Assembly (NCBI RefSeq): GCF_036227225.1
Contig: NZ_CP109444.1
Span: 4,879,501 to 4,943,500, forward strand
Reading direction: 5' to 3'
DNA from: Streptomyces sp. NBC_01478
GTDB taxonomy: Bacteria > Actinomycetota > Actinomycetes > Streptomycetales > Streptomycetaceae
Length of the DNA: 64,000 nucleotides
Numbering within the stretch: position 1 is the first letter of the stretch; the number at the start of each line of letters is the position of its first letter. A program made the position numbers and the translations under genes. Positions 26,861 to 34,928 of this stretch are shown here, piece after piece. The notes beneath the pieces are model-generated. The model was not told the origin of the DNA and did not search any database. It was given only the letters and a program-made list of their open reading frames with translations.

Positions 26861-29131
26861 TCAGTCGGGCGTGACCGTGCCGTCCGTCAGGCCGTCGTAC
26901 ATGCCGCGCACGAGCTGCTCCCCGAGCCTGCCCGCCTGCCGCAGCGCCCGCTCGAAGTCCTCCAGGGCACGGAACCGGGCGCCGTAGCGGCGCTGTTCGT
27001 CCAGCGACAGGCGCGGCAACTGGAGCCTGCGGACGTCGAGTCGGGTCGCCGTGGACGCGTAGCTGCTGGCCTGGCGGTTGTTGGCGGTGCCGCGCAGGAA
27101 GCCGGCGAGGAACCACGGGTCCAGCGACCCGGGATCGGGCCGCAGCAGCACCAGGCTGCGGCCCAGGGCGGCGCCCCGGGTCGTGTCGTCGATCACGCGC
27201 GCCATCGCACCGCCGCCCAGCACCGGGACGACGACATCGCCCGGCTCGGTGAGGACGGCCACCTCGTCGCTCTCCGGGAGCATCCCGGAAGGGGCCGTTC
27301 CGGCGAGGACGTCCTGGTCGGTGAGAACGGGCACACGCGCGTGGCCGCCGTTTCCGCCGGTGCGCATCACCAGGGCGCCCCCGCGCGCGAGTTCACCGAT
27401 CGTGGTGAGCGGCCAGCGCGCGGGCCGCTCGGGGTCGGCTGAGTGGTCGACGGACGGCGGGGTGAGGTCGGCGGTCAGCCGGAGCGTCTCACCGAGCCGC
27501 TCGCGCACGGCCGTGAGTTCGTCGGCGCCGTCGGCCGCGGTCGCGGGCGGGAGGTGACGGGCGGGGGCCAGGTCCACGTCGTCGTCGAGGAGTTCGATGA
27601 CCGGCACGGAACGCGCCAGCCCCGGCTCCTCGTCCACCCGTCCCGCCCGGTCGAACGCCCGCCAGGCCTCCATCACCGCACCCCGCACAGCCTGCCAGTC
27701 CGGCCCGCCGCGCCCCTCGGTGGCGAACCGCCCGGTGTCCACCAGCAGCACCTCCGGCTGCGCGGGCGCCCGCTCCGGCCGCCGCAGCACCCACAGGTGC
27801 AGCGGGATGTTGTACGGCGGCGCCGCCCCGATCGGCAGCGCCACGACCGCCCGCAGCGCCCCGCGCCGCAGCAGATCGGCACGGATACGGCGGCCCGAGC
27901 GCCGGGAGGCCGCGGCCGGCGGCATCAGCAGTACGGCCGTGCCGCCGTCCTTGAGCCGGGCCAGCGCGTGCTGCACCCAGGCCAGCTCGGACTCGTTGCG
28001 CGCCGGGAAGCCGTACTCCCAGCGGGGGTCGTAGGCGAGCTCGTCGTGGCCCCAGTTGCGCTCGTTGAACGGCGGATGGCACAGGACGACATCGGCCCGC
28101 AGCGCCGGGTACGCGTCGGCGCGCAGCGTGTCCCCTGCCGTGCCGCGCACGGTGACCCGCGCGTGCAGGGCGAGCCGGAGCGCGGCGAGCGCGGCGAGTT
28201 CGGGGGCGTTGTCCTGGGCGTACAGCTCCTGCTCGGGCCGGGGGGTGACGGCACGCAACAGGGCGCCGGTGCCGCAGGCCGGGTCCAGCGCGGTGTGCGC
28301 CGGGCCCGCCAACTCGGCCATCAGGCGGGCGAGTTCGGTCGGGGTGAGCGTGTACTGGCGCGGGTTGGCGTCGAGATGCCGCCCGAGCAGGAACTCGAAC
28401 GCCTGCCGCGCGCCCAGCTCCGCGGCGAGTTCCGCGGCACCGCGGAGGAGGGGGGCGGAGGGGAGGAGTTGGGGGCCGGTGGGGGTGTGGACCGCGGGTG
28501 CGGTGGGGGCGGGGTTCACAGCGGGGGCGGCGAGTGCCGGGTTCACAGCGGGCGCGCGGAGTGCCGGGTTCACAGTGGGTACGGCCGGTGCGGAGTTCAC
28601 AGCAGATGTGGCGGGTGCCGTGTTCACAGATGTCGACGGCACTGTTACGGCAGCCAGGGAGTTCACAGTGTTCGGGGTGTTCACAGCCGCCGCGGCGCTT
28701 CCCTCTCGCCCCCTGTGAACACTGCCTCCGCCCACCGCGCCGAAGCGCGGCACGATCACCTGCTCCAGCGCGCCGGGCAGCATCGCGGCCAGGCGCTCGT
28801 CCGAACCGGCGCTCACGTCCAGCCAGACGGTGGGGCGTTCATGGATGAGCAGCAGGACACAGCCCGCGTACGTCAGGGCGGTGGTCGGGCCCTCGGGGTG
28901 GCCGACGAGTTGCTGCCAGACCCGTTCCCGCAGCGGGACTTCGGCGAGTTTTCCCTGCTTGCGCAGCCAGGACTCGATCTCGGTGAGGGCGAAGGCGGGG
29001 CTGGTCTCGGTGCCGCCGACCGGTTTGGGGAAGTCCGCGTGGCGGCGGCGCCAGTTGCTGACGGCGGCACGGCCGACGCCGGCCAGCCGTGCGATACCGG
29101 CGGCGGTCACCTCTGTCGCGTTGTCCTGCAC
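26861..29131 (-). CDS. HTH-linked N6-adenine DNA methylase-like protein with HPPF active-site variant
   Basis: A 756-residue protein. Residues 5-60 form a MerR/Fis-like helix-turn-helix (AGIARLAGVGRAAVSNWRRRHADFPKP). Residues about 149-215 are a low-complexity linker of repeated AVNPA units. A type I (HsdM-like) methylase core follows: a helical LGRHLDANPRQYTLTPTELARLMAEL, SAM motif LDPACGTGALL (282-292) and motif IV CHPPFNERNWG (351-361), where His replaces the Asn, Asp or Ser expected before PPF/Y. The C terminus (about 560-756) looks like an HsdS target-recognition domain (WPLTTIGELARGG and LQLPRLSLDEQRRYGARFRALEDF). No restriction subunit is nearby. It may be a regulator-like or orphan methylase. 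GTG 29131 is the start. Confidence 0.85.
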   Translation of the reverse strand: MQDNATEVTAAGIARLAGVGRAAVSNWRRRHADFPKPVGGTETSPAFALTEIESWLRKQGKLAEVPLRERVWQQLVGHPEGPTTALTYAGCVLLLIHERPTVWLDVSAGSDERLAAMLPGALEQVIVPRFGAVGGGSVHRGREGSAAAAVNTPNTVNSLAAVTVPSTSVNTAPATSAVNSAPAVPTVNPALRAPAVNPALAAPAVNPAPTAPAVHTPTGPQLLPSAPLLRGAAELAAELGARQAFEFLLGRHLDANPRQYTLTPTELARLMAELAGPAHTALDPACGTGALLRAVTPRPEQELYAQDNAPELAALAALRLALHARVTVRGTAGDTLRADAYPALRADVVLCHPPFNERNWGHDELAYDPRWEYGFPARNESELAWVQHALARLKDGGTAVLLMPPAAASRRSGRRIRADLLRRGALRAVVALPIGAAPPYNIPLHLWVLRRPERAPAQPEVLLVDTGRFATEGRGGPDWQAVRGAVMEAWRAFDRAGRVDEEPGLARSVPVIELLDDDVDLAPARHLPPATAADGADELTAVRERLGETLRLTADLTPPSVDHSADPERPARWPLTTIGELARGGALVMRTGGNGGHARVPVLTDQDVLAGTAPSGMLPESDEVAVLTEPGDVVVPVLGGGAMARVIDDTTRGAALGRSLVLLRPDPGSLDPWFLAGFLRGTANNRQASSYASTATRLDVRRLQLPRLSLDEQRRYGARFRALEDFERALRQAGRLGEQLVRGMYDGLTDGTVTPD
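28514..28720. repeat. GTTCACAG octamer array inside the methylase gene
   Basis: Seven copies of GTTCACAG on the plus strand begin at 28514, 28541, 28568, 28595, 28622, 28661 and 28679; the first five are spaced exactly 27 bp. An inverted copy CTGTGAAC lies at 28713-28720. In the methylase frame the seven copies encode the repeated Ala-Val-Asn or Thr-Val-Asn units. A further copy (29266-29273) sits in the divergent promoter region of the same gene. Confidence 0.8.
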
Positions 29132-29257
29132 TCGCTCCGCTCCCCTCGTCCCGCCGGCCCCGGTGCGCCCGCCGTGTCGTCTGTGACGCCGAGCATACCG
29201 ACGCAGACATGATCTACCCCTTCACGGCCGTGTACACACCACATCACGTGAATCGTG

Positions 29258-29287
29258 TTGACTCGGTTCACAGCCTCTGCTCTTATT
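29258..29287 (+). promoter_or_regulatory. Promoter of the duplicated-domain exported protein
   Basis: -35 TTGACT (29258-29263), 18-bp spacer containing GTTCACAG (29266-29273), -10 CTTATT (29282-29287); ATG follows 62 bp later. The octamer between the boxes is the one repeated inside the divergent methylase gene, so a shared binding protein could control this promoter. Confidence 0.5.
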
Positions 29288-29348
29288 GACCCAGCGAACG
29301 AGCGGCCGTCAGAGCAAGGCGGTCGCCGCATCGGGGGAGGGGACAGCC

Positions 29349-30065
29349 ATGGGCATGAAGGGCAGGCTCGCGCTCGGCGCCGTCGTGGGGGTAGTCGTCA
29401 TCGGGGTCGTCTCGGCGAACGCCGGCGCCAACGGCGGCGGTGCGGACAGTGGTTCGGACGGCAGCGGCGACGGCTCTTCGGCGTCGGCGCAACACAAGGC
29501 CGCCGGCAACAAGGACTCGGTCTCGACGAAGGGCTCGGGTTCGGGCGAGGCCGTCGAGGAGAAGAAGGCCGCGTTCGACGGGGACGGCGACTTCGAGGTC
29601 GGCACGGACATCGAGCCCGGCACGTATCGCACCAGCGGCAACACCGACGGCATGTGCTACTGGGAGCGGGCCGAGGACGCCTCGGGCGACACGGGCTCGC
29701 TGCTGGCCAACGACAATGTGAGCGGCGCCAGTTACGTCACCGTCAAGGCCACCGACAAGATCTTCAGGTCCAGCGGCTGCAAGGACTGGGAGGCCGTCGA
29801 CGCGAAGGCGCAGGCCTCCCCCGCCACGAAGATGACCGGCGACGGCGGCATGTTCAGGGTCGGCGTCGACATCGCCCCCGGCACCTACAGGTCCACCGGC
29901 AACACGGACGACCTGTGCTACTGGGAGCGCGCGAAGGACGCCGAGCACGGGCTGGACTCGATCCTCGCGAACGACAACGTGACCGGCACGGCCGTCGTCA
30001 CGATCAGCCCCCAGGACGCCTACTTCAAGACGACCGGCTGCAAGGACTGGAAGAAGACGGCCTGA
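29349..30065 (+). CDS. Exported protein with two tandem copies of an 80-residue domain
   Basis: A 238-residue protein. A signal or anchor (LALGAVVGVVVIGVVSANAGA) and a Ser/Gly/Lys linker are followed by two near-identical domains at about 78-160 and 168-236, each with (V)GxDIxPGTYRxxGNTDxxCYWER, LANDNVxG and a closing GCKDW. The shared Cys pair in each copy suggests a disulfide. GGGGAGGGG precedes ATG 29349. The repeat is an internal duplication. It resembles small secreted Streptomyces proteins of unknown role; no function is assigned. Confidence 0.8.
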   Translation: MGMKGRLALGAVVGVVVIGVVSANAGANGGGADSGSDGSGDGSSASAQHKAAGNKDSVSTKGSGSGEAVEEKKAAFDGDGDFEVGTDIEPGTYRTSGNTDGMCYWERAEDASGDTGSLLANDNVSGASYVTVKATDKIFRSSGCKDWEAVDAKAQASPATKMTGDGGMFRVGVDIAPGTYRSTGNTDDLCYWERAKDAEHGLDSILANDNVTGTAVVTISPQDAYFKTTGCKDWKKTA

Positions 30066-30302
30066 CCCTCGGGTCGGGCGAACGCCCTCACCGCCCTCTC
30101 GCCACCCACGGCACTCCGTCCGCCTGCCCGGCGCCTCACCGGCCCCCGCTTCGGGGCACCCCTCTCGCTTCAGCAGCCCGGCACGTCGTCATCGCCGCAT
30201 CTCGCGATCGCTGCATCTCGCCGTCGCCGCACCTGCCACCTCTCGCTTCTCACCTCTCGCTCCTCACCTCTCATCTCTCACCTCTTCAGCCAAGGAACTG
30301 CC
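30066..30302. repeat. Pyrimidine-rich spacer with CTCACCTCTC direct repeats
   Basis: A 237-bp gap between two exported-protein genes. Between about 30237 and 30290 the plus strand is almost pure pyrimidine, with near-repeats of CTCACCTCTC. It could form unusual DNA structure; no promoter or terminator is clear. Confidence 0.5.
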
Positions 30303-31052
30303 ATGCGTCGTACCGCACTTGCCGCTCTCTGCCTCACCACCGTGGCCGCCGCGGGACTCACCGGGTGTCTGCCCGGTGAGGACAAGGCGGACAGCAAGCC
30401 GAAGGGCCCGTTCGCCGGGCTGACCGGCGGCGAGATCGCCGACCGGTCCCTGACCGCCACCACCGCCGCCTCGTCGCTACGTCTGAAGGGCGACATACCC
30501 GACGACGAGAGCGGCGGCACGATCGTGATCGACATGGCGCTGAACAAGAAGGGTGAGTGCGCCGGCACGCTGAGCCTGCAGGGCAAGGGCAAGGCCGACA
30601 TGATCAAGGTCGGCGACACCATCTACATGAAGTACGACGAGGCGTTCCTGCGCGGCCAGAGCGACGGCGAGTCCAAGGCGGACACCGATGCGGTCGTGGA
30701 CATGATGGCCGGGAAGTGGACCAAGATGTCCGCGAAGGGCGAGGACGCCAAGGACATCGCGAGCTTCTGCGACCTGAACTCGATGCTCGGCAGCGCAGCG
30801 GACGGCAACTCGGACGCGACGCGCGGGAAGACGACCACCCTCGACGGCACTCCGGCGATCGTCCTGCACGAGAAGGACGGCAAGGACACCTACACGCTGT
30901 ACGTGGCGACCGAGGGCAAGCCGTATGTGCTGCGCATCGACAGCGTCTCCGCCAAGGACCCGGGGACGCTCACGTTCGGCGAGTACGAGAAGCCGGTGCC
31001 GGCGAAGAAGCCCGCCGGCAAGATCCTGGACCTGGACGCGCTGGGCAGTTGA
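30303..31052 (+). CDS. Lipoprotein, LppX/LolA-like beta fold possible
   Basis: A 249-residue lipoprotein: signal peptide RRTALAALCLTTVAAAGLTGC with lipobox Cys22, then FAGLTGGEIADRSLTATTAASSLRLKGDI and regularly alternating beta-strand segments (GTIVIDMALNKKGECAGTLSL, ADMIKVGDTIYMKYDEAF), ending with TYTLYVATEGKPYVLRIDS and LTFGEYEKPVPAKKP. The pattern fits the LppX/LprG class of half-barrel lipoproteins that bind lipids, but identity is too low to claim by eye. Same direction as the duplicated-domain protein gene, so co-expression is possible. Confidence 0.75.
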   Translation: MRRTALAALCLTTVAAAGLTGCLPGEDKADSKPKGPFAGLTGGEIADRSLTATTAASSLRLKGDIPDDESGGTIVIDMALNKKGECAGTLSLQGKGKADMIKVGDTIYMKYDEAFLRGQSDGESKADTDAVVDMMAGKWTKMSAKGEDAKDIASFCDLNSMLGSAADGNSDATRGKTTTLDGTPAIVLHEKDGKDTYTLYVATEGKPYVLRIDSVSAKDPGTLTFGEYEKPVPAKKPAGKILDLDALGS

Positions 31053-31092
31053 GCAGTCGAGCGGCCCCAACCGGCTTGCGGCTGGGGGATGT

Positions 31093-31845
31093 TCACAGGG
31101 CGTGCCGTAGCCACACGTTGGGCTCGACGTACACGGCGCAATCGCGCTCCGGTTCGCAGCGCACCGGCACCAGTGCCCCGGGTACCTCGATGTCGCCCGC
31201 GGTGTCGAAGGGCAGCCCCGTCCAGCAACGCCACTCCTCCAACGAGGCGGCCACGGTCATCGACGCGGGCGCGATGGAGTCGACGACGGCACCGGCCCGG
31301 ACGTGGACGCGCAGCCATGAGTCGTGCGGCAGTCCGTCGGGGCGCAGCCGTCGTACGTACTCCTCGATCGGGGTGTGCGGTTCGAGGTGTTTGGCGCTGG
31401 GGCGGAGCGGGGCGACGACCTCGGTGAAGCCGTGGGCGCGCGCGTTGTCCCGCATCGCCGCGAGCATCCGGCCGGACAGCCCGCCGCCCTGGGCCTGCGG
31501 GGCGACGCTGATGGAGATCGCGCTGACGGTGTCGGGGCGGGTGCCTCGGCGCAGGTCGGCGAAGGCCCAGACGAGCACCTGGTCCCAGCCGCGCGCGGGA
31601 AGCGTGCCGCGATCCTCGGTGTGGAGGGCGAAGGGCAGGCTGTAGGCCTGCGCGACGACTTCGCCGTGCTCGTCCTCTGCGAAGAGCACGTACTCCGGCA
31701 GTTCGGTGGCGATCCGGCTGTAGTGGGCGTTGCCCACCAGGTCGTTGGTCACGAACTCCGGCCAGGTGTCGGGCATCCCGCGGACCTGCTCCAGCTTGTC
31801 GGGCCGCTCGGCGAGGCTCGACACCTTCGGTTCCATATCTGTCAC
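31093..31845 (-). CDS. GNAT-family N-acetyltransferase
   Basis: A 250-residue acetyltransferase. The CoA-binding core appears as AISISVAPQAQGGGLSGRMLAAMRDNARAHGFTEVVAPLRPS, with the Q/RxxGxG/A loop in QAQGGGLSG. The N-terminal part (YVLFAEDEHGEVVAQAYSLPFAL) is the substrate side, and a C-terminal extension ends CAVYVEPNVWLRHAL. The substrate is unknown. GTG 31845 is taken as start; ATG 31836 is equally possible, as neither has a strong ribosome site. It converges with the lipoprotein gene. Confidence 0.85.
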   Translation of the reverse strand: MTDMEPKVSSLAERPDKLEQVRGMPDTWPEFVTNDLVGNAHYSRIATELPEYVLFAEDEHGEVVAQAYSLPFALHTEDRGTLPARGWDQVLVWAFADLRRGTRPDTVSAISISVAPQAQGGGLSGRMLAAMRDNARAHGFTEVVAPLRPSAKHLEPHTPIEEYVRRLRPDGLPHDSWLRVHVRAGAVVDSIAPASMTVAASLEEWRCWTGLPFDTAGDIEVPGALVPVRCEPERDCAVYVEPNVWLRHAL

Positions 31846-31971
31846 CGTAGGCGGCGGCGCGAGATCCGAGAACCGGTTTTCACGTCGCCGCCGGTCACAT
31901 CGGCGCCCGGTATGTCACCGCCGGGCGCCTCTGAGCGTTCCGCCGTCAGGTCAAGTCGCGGCCGCGGCCGC

Positions 31972-32712
31972 TCAGTTCGCGTGGAACCTCGCCGGCGCGT
32001 TCGTCGGATTGCCTCCGGTCGGCAGGGCCTGCTTCGAGCAGGTGGAGAGGACCTTCACCATCGCGGCCTTCTCCGCGGAGGTGACCCACAGCCCGTACTT
32101 CTTCTTCACGGCGACCTGTGCGGCGACATACGTGCACCGGTACGCCTTGGGCGGCACCCAGGTCGCCGTGTCGCCGTCGCCCTTGCTGCGGTTGGGGCTG
32201 GCGCCGACGGTGAGGAGGTTGAGCGGGTCGTTGGCGAGAGCTATGCGCTTGCTGGCGTCCCAGTACTTGGCGCCCTTCTGCCAGGCGTCGGAGAGAGCGA
32301 CCAGGTGGTCGATGTCGACGAGGCTGGCGCCGCGCTTGTAGACGACTTCCTTGCCGGAGTACGGATCGGATTCGAGGACGCCGTACGACACCTTGCAGTC
32401 GCCGTCGGTGAACTTCACCTGCTTCAGGTCCCGTTTGAGGATGTCGTCCCTGGTGTCGCAACTGTTGGAGTCCGTGTCGGCCCAGGCGGTGCCGAACCGT
32501 TCACGGGAGTAACCGGTCTTCGGTGCGCGCCCCTTCACGGTCAGGGACTCGGCGGCGGTCAGAGCCGCGCCCCCGCCGGAGCCTGTGCCGGAGCCTCCAC
32601 CGGCCGTCGCCCCGGGCCCGGAGTCACCCGATCCCGTCGTGTCCTGCTTGCATCCGGCGACGGACAACATGACCAAGGCGGCTATGGCCGCCCCACCCCT
32701 CAGACGCATCAC
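31972..32712 (-). CDS. Exported HNH endonuclease lipoprotein (DUF1524/GmrSD-C-like)
   Basis: A 246-residue protein. A lipoprotein signal peptide ends LSVAGC (Cys21), followed by a Gly/Ser linker and a His-Asn-His nuclease domain: VDIDHLVALSDAWQKGAKYWD (Asp135-His136), then LANDPLNLLTVGASPNRSKGDGD (Asn161, Asn174), the DUF1524 pattern. Likely a surface-anchored non-specific nuclease used to degrade external DNA for phosphate or in competition. No linked immunity gene is seen. GTG 32712 has GGGGAGGGG upstream. Confidence 0.88.
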   Translation of the reverse strand: MMRLRGGAAIAALVMLSVAGCKQDTTGSGDSGPGATAGGGSGTGSGGGAALTAAESLTVKGRAPKTGYSRERFGTAWADTDSNSCDTRDDILKRDLKQVKFTDGDCKVSYGVLESDPYSGKEVVYKRGASLVDIDHLVALSDAWQKGAKYWDASKRIALANDPLNLLTVGASPNRSKGDGDTATWVPPKAYRCTYVAAQVAVKKKYGLWVTSAEKAAMVKVLSTCSKQALPTGGNPTNAPARFHAN

Positions 32713-32913
32713 GTGCGCCCCTCCCCTTGCTTGCCCGGCCCCGCCCCGGCAGGGGCGGACAGTGACCTGGTGCCCACGTTAGCCGCGGAGATGTAGCGGA
32801 TATATAGGGCCCCGGGGCACATGGCGCACAACTGGGGTGTATGGCCGCGACCAAGTCGACTAAGGCGCCCCCACCTCGCACTCACTCCTCACACTCTCTC
32901 CCCAACACCCTTC

Positions 32914-33822
32914 TCAGACCTTGCCGATGCCCAACGTCGACTCCGAGGGCAGCAGCCCGGAACCCAGTACGGCGACCCAGAACTCCCCCAGCAGGTCGGC
33001 GAGTCGGTCGGTGTCGGTCCGGCCGAGGAACTCCCAAGGCGCGGCAGCCAGTTGGTCGGTGCGGCGCTCGACCTCCTGGCGCAGGTCGCGGCCCGCCCTC
33101 GTCGCCGTGCCCCTGTCGTCTATGACGCCTCGGCCGACCAGGCGCTCCCGGGCCGCCGACCACTCCTGCGGGCTCCAGCCCCGGCTCTCGAAGCGCTGGA
33201 CGGAGGCGGCGCCGATCGCGGCGAAGGAGACCAGGGACTCGACCGGGTCGAGGCCGGCGACGAGGAGGGCCGCGAGGTGGCCGTCGCCCCGGTGCTCGCG
33301 CAGGATCGTCGCCGCCTGCCACAACTGGAGGTGAGGTTCCGCGGGCCAGGTCAACTCGGCGTTGGCCGCGGCGAGGGGGCGGCCCTCGATGTTCACCGCC
33401 TCGGCGGCACGGCGGGCCAGGGCGGCGGCCTCCGCCAGCTCGGGGCTGTCGACACGGTCGCCGAATATCGCGCGGTAGGCCCGGTCCATGCCGCGCAGCC
33501 TCGCCTTCAGTACGGCGTCCGGGCTCGCAGTGCTCCACGCCGAGTCCATGTGCTCGGCGACCATGCGGGGGTTGAAGCTGTAGAAGGCGGAGGTCACGCG
33601 CCCACTGCCGACCGGGCCCAAGGGCGCGGCGCGCAGCGGGAAGTAGCTCGGCCAGCGCTCCTCGGTGCCGTAGCCGAGTGCGGCCGCCTCCTCGAAGACC
33701 TCCGGCGCGTAGTACAGCACCGCGTGCAGGGGTTCGAGCAGGTGCCAGAGCTGGCGCACGCGGCTCAGCTCCACGGTGGCAGGGCTTTTCGTGGTCTCCA
33801 CTCCACGCACGCTGTCCGACAT
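32914..33822 (-). CDS. SCO6745-family helical/HTH protein
   Basis: A 302-residue protein of the actinobacterial SCO6745-like family, recognised from RQLWHLLEPLHAVLYYAPEVFEEAAALGYG, YFPLRAAPLGPVGSGRVTSAFYSFNPRMV, and a winged-helix-like C-terminal part GRGVIDDRGTATRAGRDLRQEVERRTDQLAAAPW. The role is unknown; such genes are often paired with TetR regulators, as here. GGAG lies about 8 nt before ATG 33822. It is divergent from the TetR gene at 33928, and its promoter (-35 TTGACA, -10 CAATCT on the minus strand) overlaps the repeated half-sites in the shared gap. Confidence 0.78.
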   Translation of the reverse strand: MSDSVRGVETTKSPATVELSRVRQLWHLLEPLHAVLYYAPEVFEEAAALGYGTEERWPSYFPLRAAPLGPVGSGRVTSAFYSFNPRMVAEHMDSAWSTASPDAVLKARLRGMDRAYRAIFGDRVDSPELAEAAALARRAAEAVNIEGRPLAAANAELTWPAEPHLQLWQAATILREHRGDGHLAALLVAGLDPVESLVSFAAIGAASVQRFESRGWSPQEWSAARERLVGRGVIDDRGTATRAGRDLRQEVERRTDQLAAAPWEFLGRTDTDRLADLLGEFWVAVLGSGLLPSESTLGIGKV

Positions 33823-33859
33823 GGCGTAACTCCTCGTCGCATCCGAGCCGTCCACAACT

Positions 33860-33920
33860 TGACACTGACAAGATTGCCCCAACCGCCCAAACTTGTCAAT
33901 GCCTAGATTCGGCGTACGCT
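33860..33920. promoter_or_regulatory. Divergent promoters and candidate TetR operators
   Basis: CTTGACACTGACAAG (33858-33872) and TTGTCA (33893-33898) provide three TTGACA-like half-sites. To the right, TTGTCA, a 16-bp spacer and TACGCT (33915-33920) place transcription start at the ATG (33928), so the TetR mRNA is probably leaderless. To the left, TTGACA (33899-33894, minus strand) and CAATCT drive the SCO6745-family gene. A repressor bound here would block both. Confidence 0.55.
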
Positions 33921-33927
33921 GCTGACC

Positions 33928-34539
33928 ATGAGTACGACCAAGCCCACTAAGCCCACCAAGGCCGACGGGCCCACCAAGACCCCGTACCACCACGGCGATC
34001 TGCGCCGCGCCGTCCTCGCCGCCGCGCTCGACGTCATCGCCGCCGACGGCCCGTCGGCGCTGAGCCTGCGCGATCTCGCGCGCCGTGCCGGTGTCTCGCA
34101 CGCGGCGCCGGCGCATCACTTCAAGGACCGCACGGGGCTGTTGACGGCGATCGCGGCGGAGGGGTTCGGGCTGCTGGCGGACGCGATCGGCGAGGCGGCG
34201 GACCTGAAGGACGCGGGCGTCCGCTACGTGCGCTTCGCGCGCGAACATCCGGCGCACTTCCAAGTGATGTTCGCACCAGAGCTGTTGCGCGACGGCGACC
34301 TCGAACTCACCACGGCCCGCGCCCTCGCCACCGACGCCCTGCGCCAAGCCGTCTCCGCCGTACCGCCCGAGGGCCGCGGCCCCGACGCCCGCCTCGCCGG
34401 CGTCGCCGCCTGGTCCCTGGCCCACGGCTTCGCGACGCTGCTGCTGGGTCACAACCTGGACGGGGCGGTGGGCGAGCGGGATCCGGAGGAGGTGTTCCGG
34501 GTGCTGGCGTCGATGCTGTTCCGGGCGGGGAGCGACTGA
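33928..34539 (+). CDS. TetR/AcrR-family regulator with WHG-type C-terminal domain
   Basis: A 203-residue repressor. A Thr/Lys/Pro-rich head (residues 1-18) precedes HGDLRRAVLAAALDVIAADGPSALSLRDLARRAGVSHAAPAHHFKDRTGLLTAIAAEGF, the TetR helix-turn-helix. The C-terminal part has YVRFAREHPAHFQVMFAPELL and WSLAHGFATLLLG, the signature of the WHG ligand-binding subfamily. The gap to its divergent neighbour carries repeated TTGACA half-sites. Likely targets are itself and the SCO6745-family gene. Confidence 0.9.
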   Translation: MSTTKPTKPTKADGPTKTPYHHGDLRRAVLAAALDVIAADGPSALSLRDLARRAGVSHAAPAHHFKDRTGLLTAIAAEGFGLLADAIGEAADLKDAGVRYVRFAREHPAHFQVMFAPELLRDGDLELTTARALATDALRQAVSAVPPEGRGPDARLAGVAAWSLAHGFATLLLGHNLDGAVGERDPEEVFRVLASMLFRAGSD

Positions 34540-34643
34540 GCGCGTAGGCGTTGCGCCGGACGACGGCTAGCTGAGCGCGTACGCGTTGTACCGGGCGACG
34601 GGCGGCTGACCTCGCGGGGTTGTTCGGCTCGACGACCAAACGA

Positions 34644-34813
34644 CCACGTGCGATCCCTCCGCCCGACGACCGACCGACCACGTGCGATCCCTCCGCCCGA
34701 CGACCGACCGACCACGTGCGATCCCTCCGCCCGACGACCGACCGACCACGTGCGATCCCTCCGCCCGACGACCGACCGACCGCGTGCGATCCCTCCGCCC
34801 GACGACCGGCCGA
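34644..34813. repeat. 34-bp tandem repeat, five copies
   Basis: The unit begins CCACGTGCGATCCCTCCGCC and ends CGACGACCGACCGA; copies start at 34644, 34678, 34712, 34746 and 34780, the last slightly diverged, with decayed copies on both flanks. Because 34 is not a multiple of three, no single reading frame encodes a repeat protein. It lies in the gene-free stretch between the TetR gene and mfd. Confidence 0.9.
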
Positions 34814-34928
34814 TACGGCGCCCGATTGCTCCGCGCGACAGCAGGGCCGACCGCGCGAGCGGGCGATTCGGTGTGACGGGGCACGGACCGGGCGGGGCGG
34901 GGCGGACCAGGACGCCGTATCGCGAACG

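Noticed and set aside
27443..29212. Plus-strand frame with VHS-type repeats
   Set aside because: It is the complement of the methylase linker repeats; the methylase frame has clear SAM and HTH motifs.
30237..30290. Pyrimidine tract as a ribosome-binding or attenuator element
   Set aside because: No stem or leader peptide could be drawn; it is listed only as a low-complexity repeat.
31972..32712. Type IV restriction enzyme GmrSD
   Set aside because: Only the DUF1524 HNH domain is present, with a lipoprotein signal peptide; it is an exported nuclease, not a restriction system.
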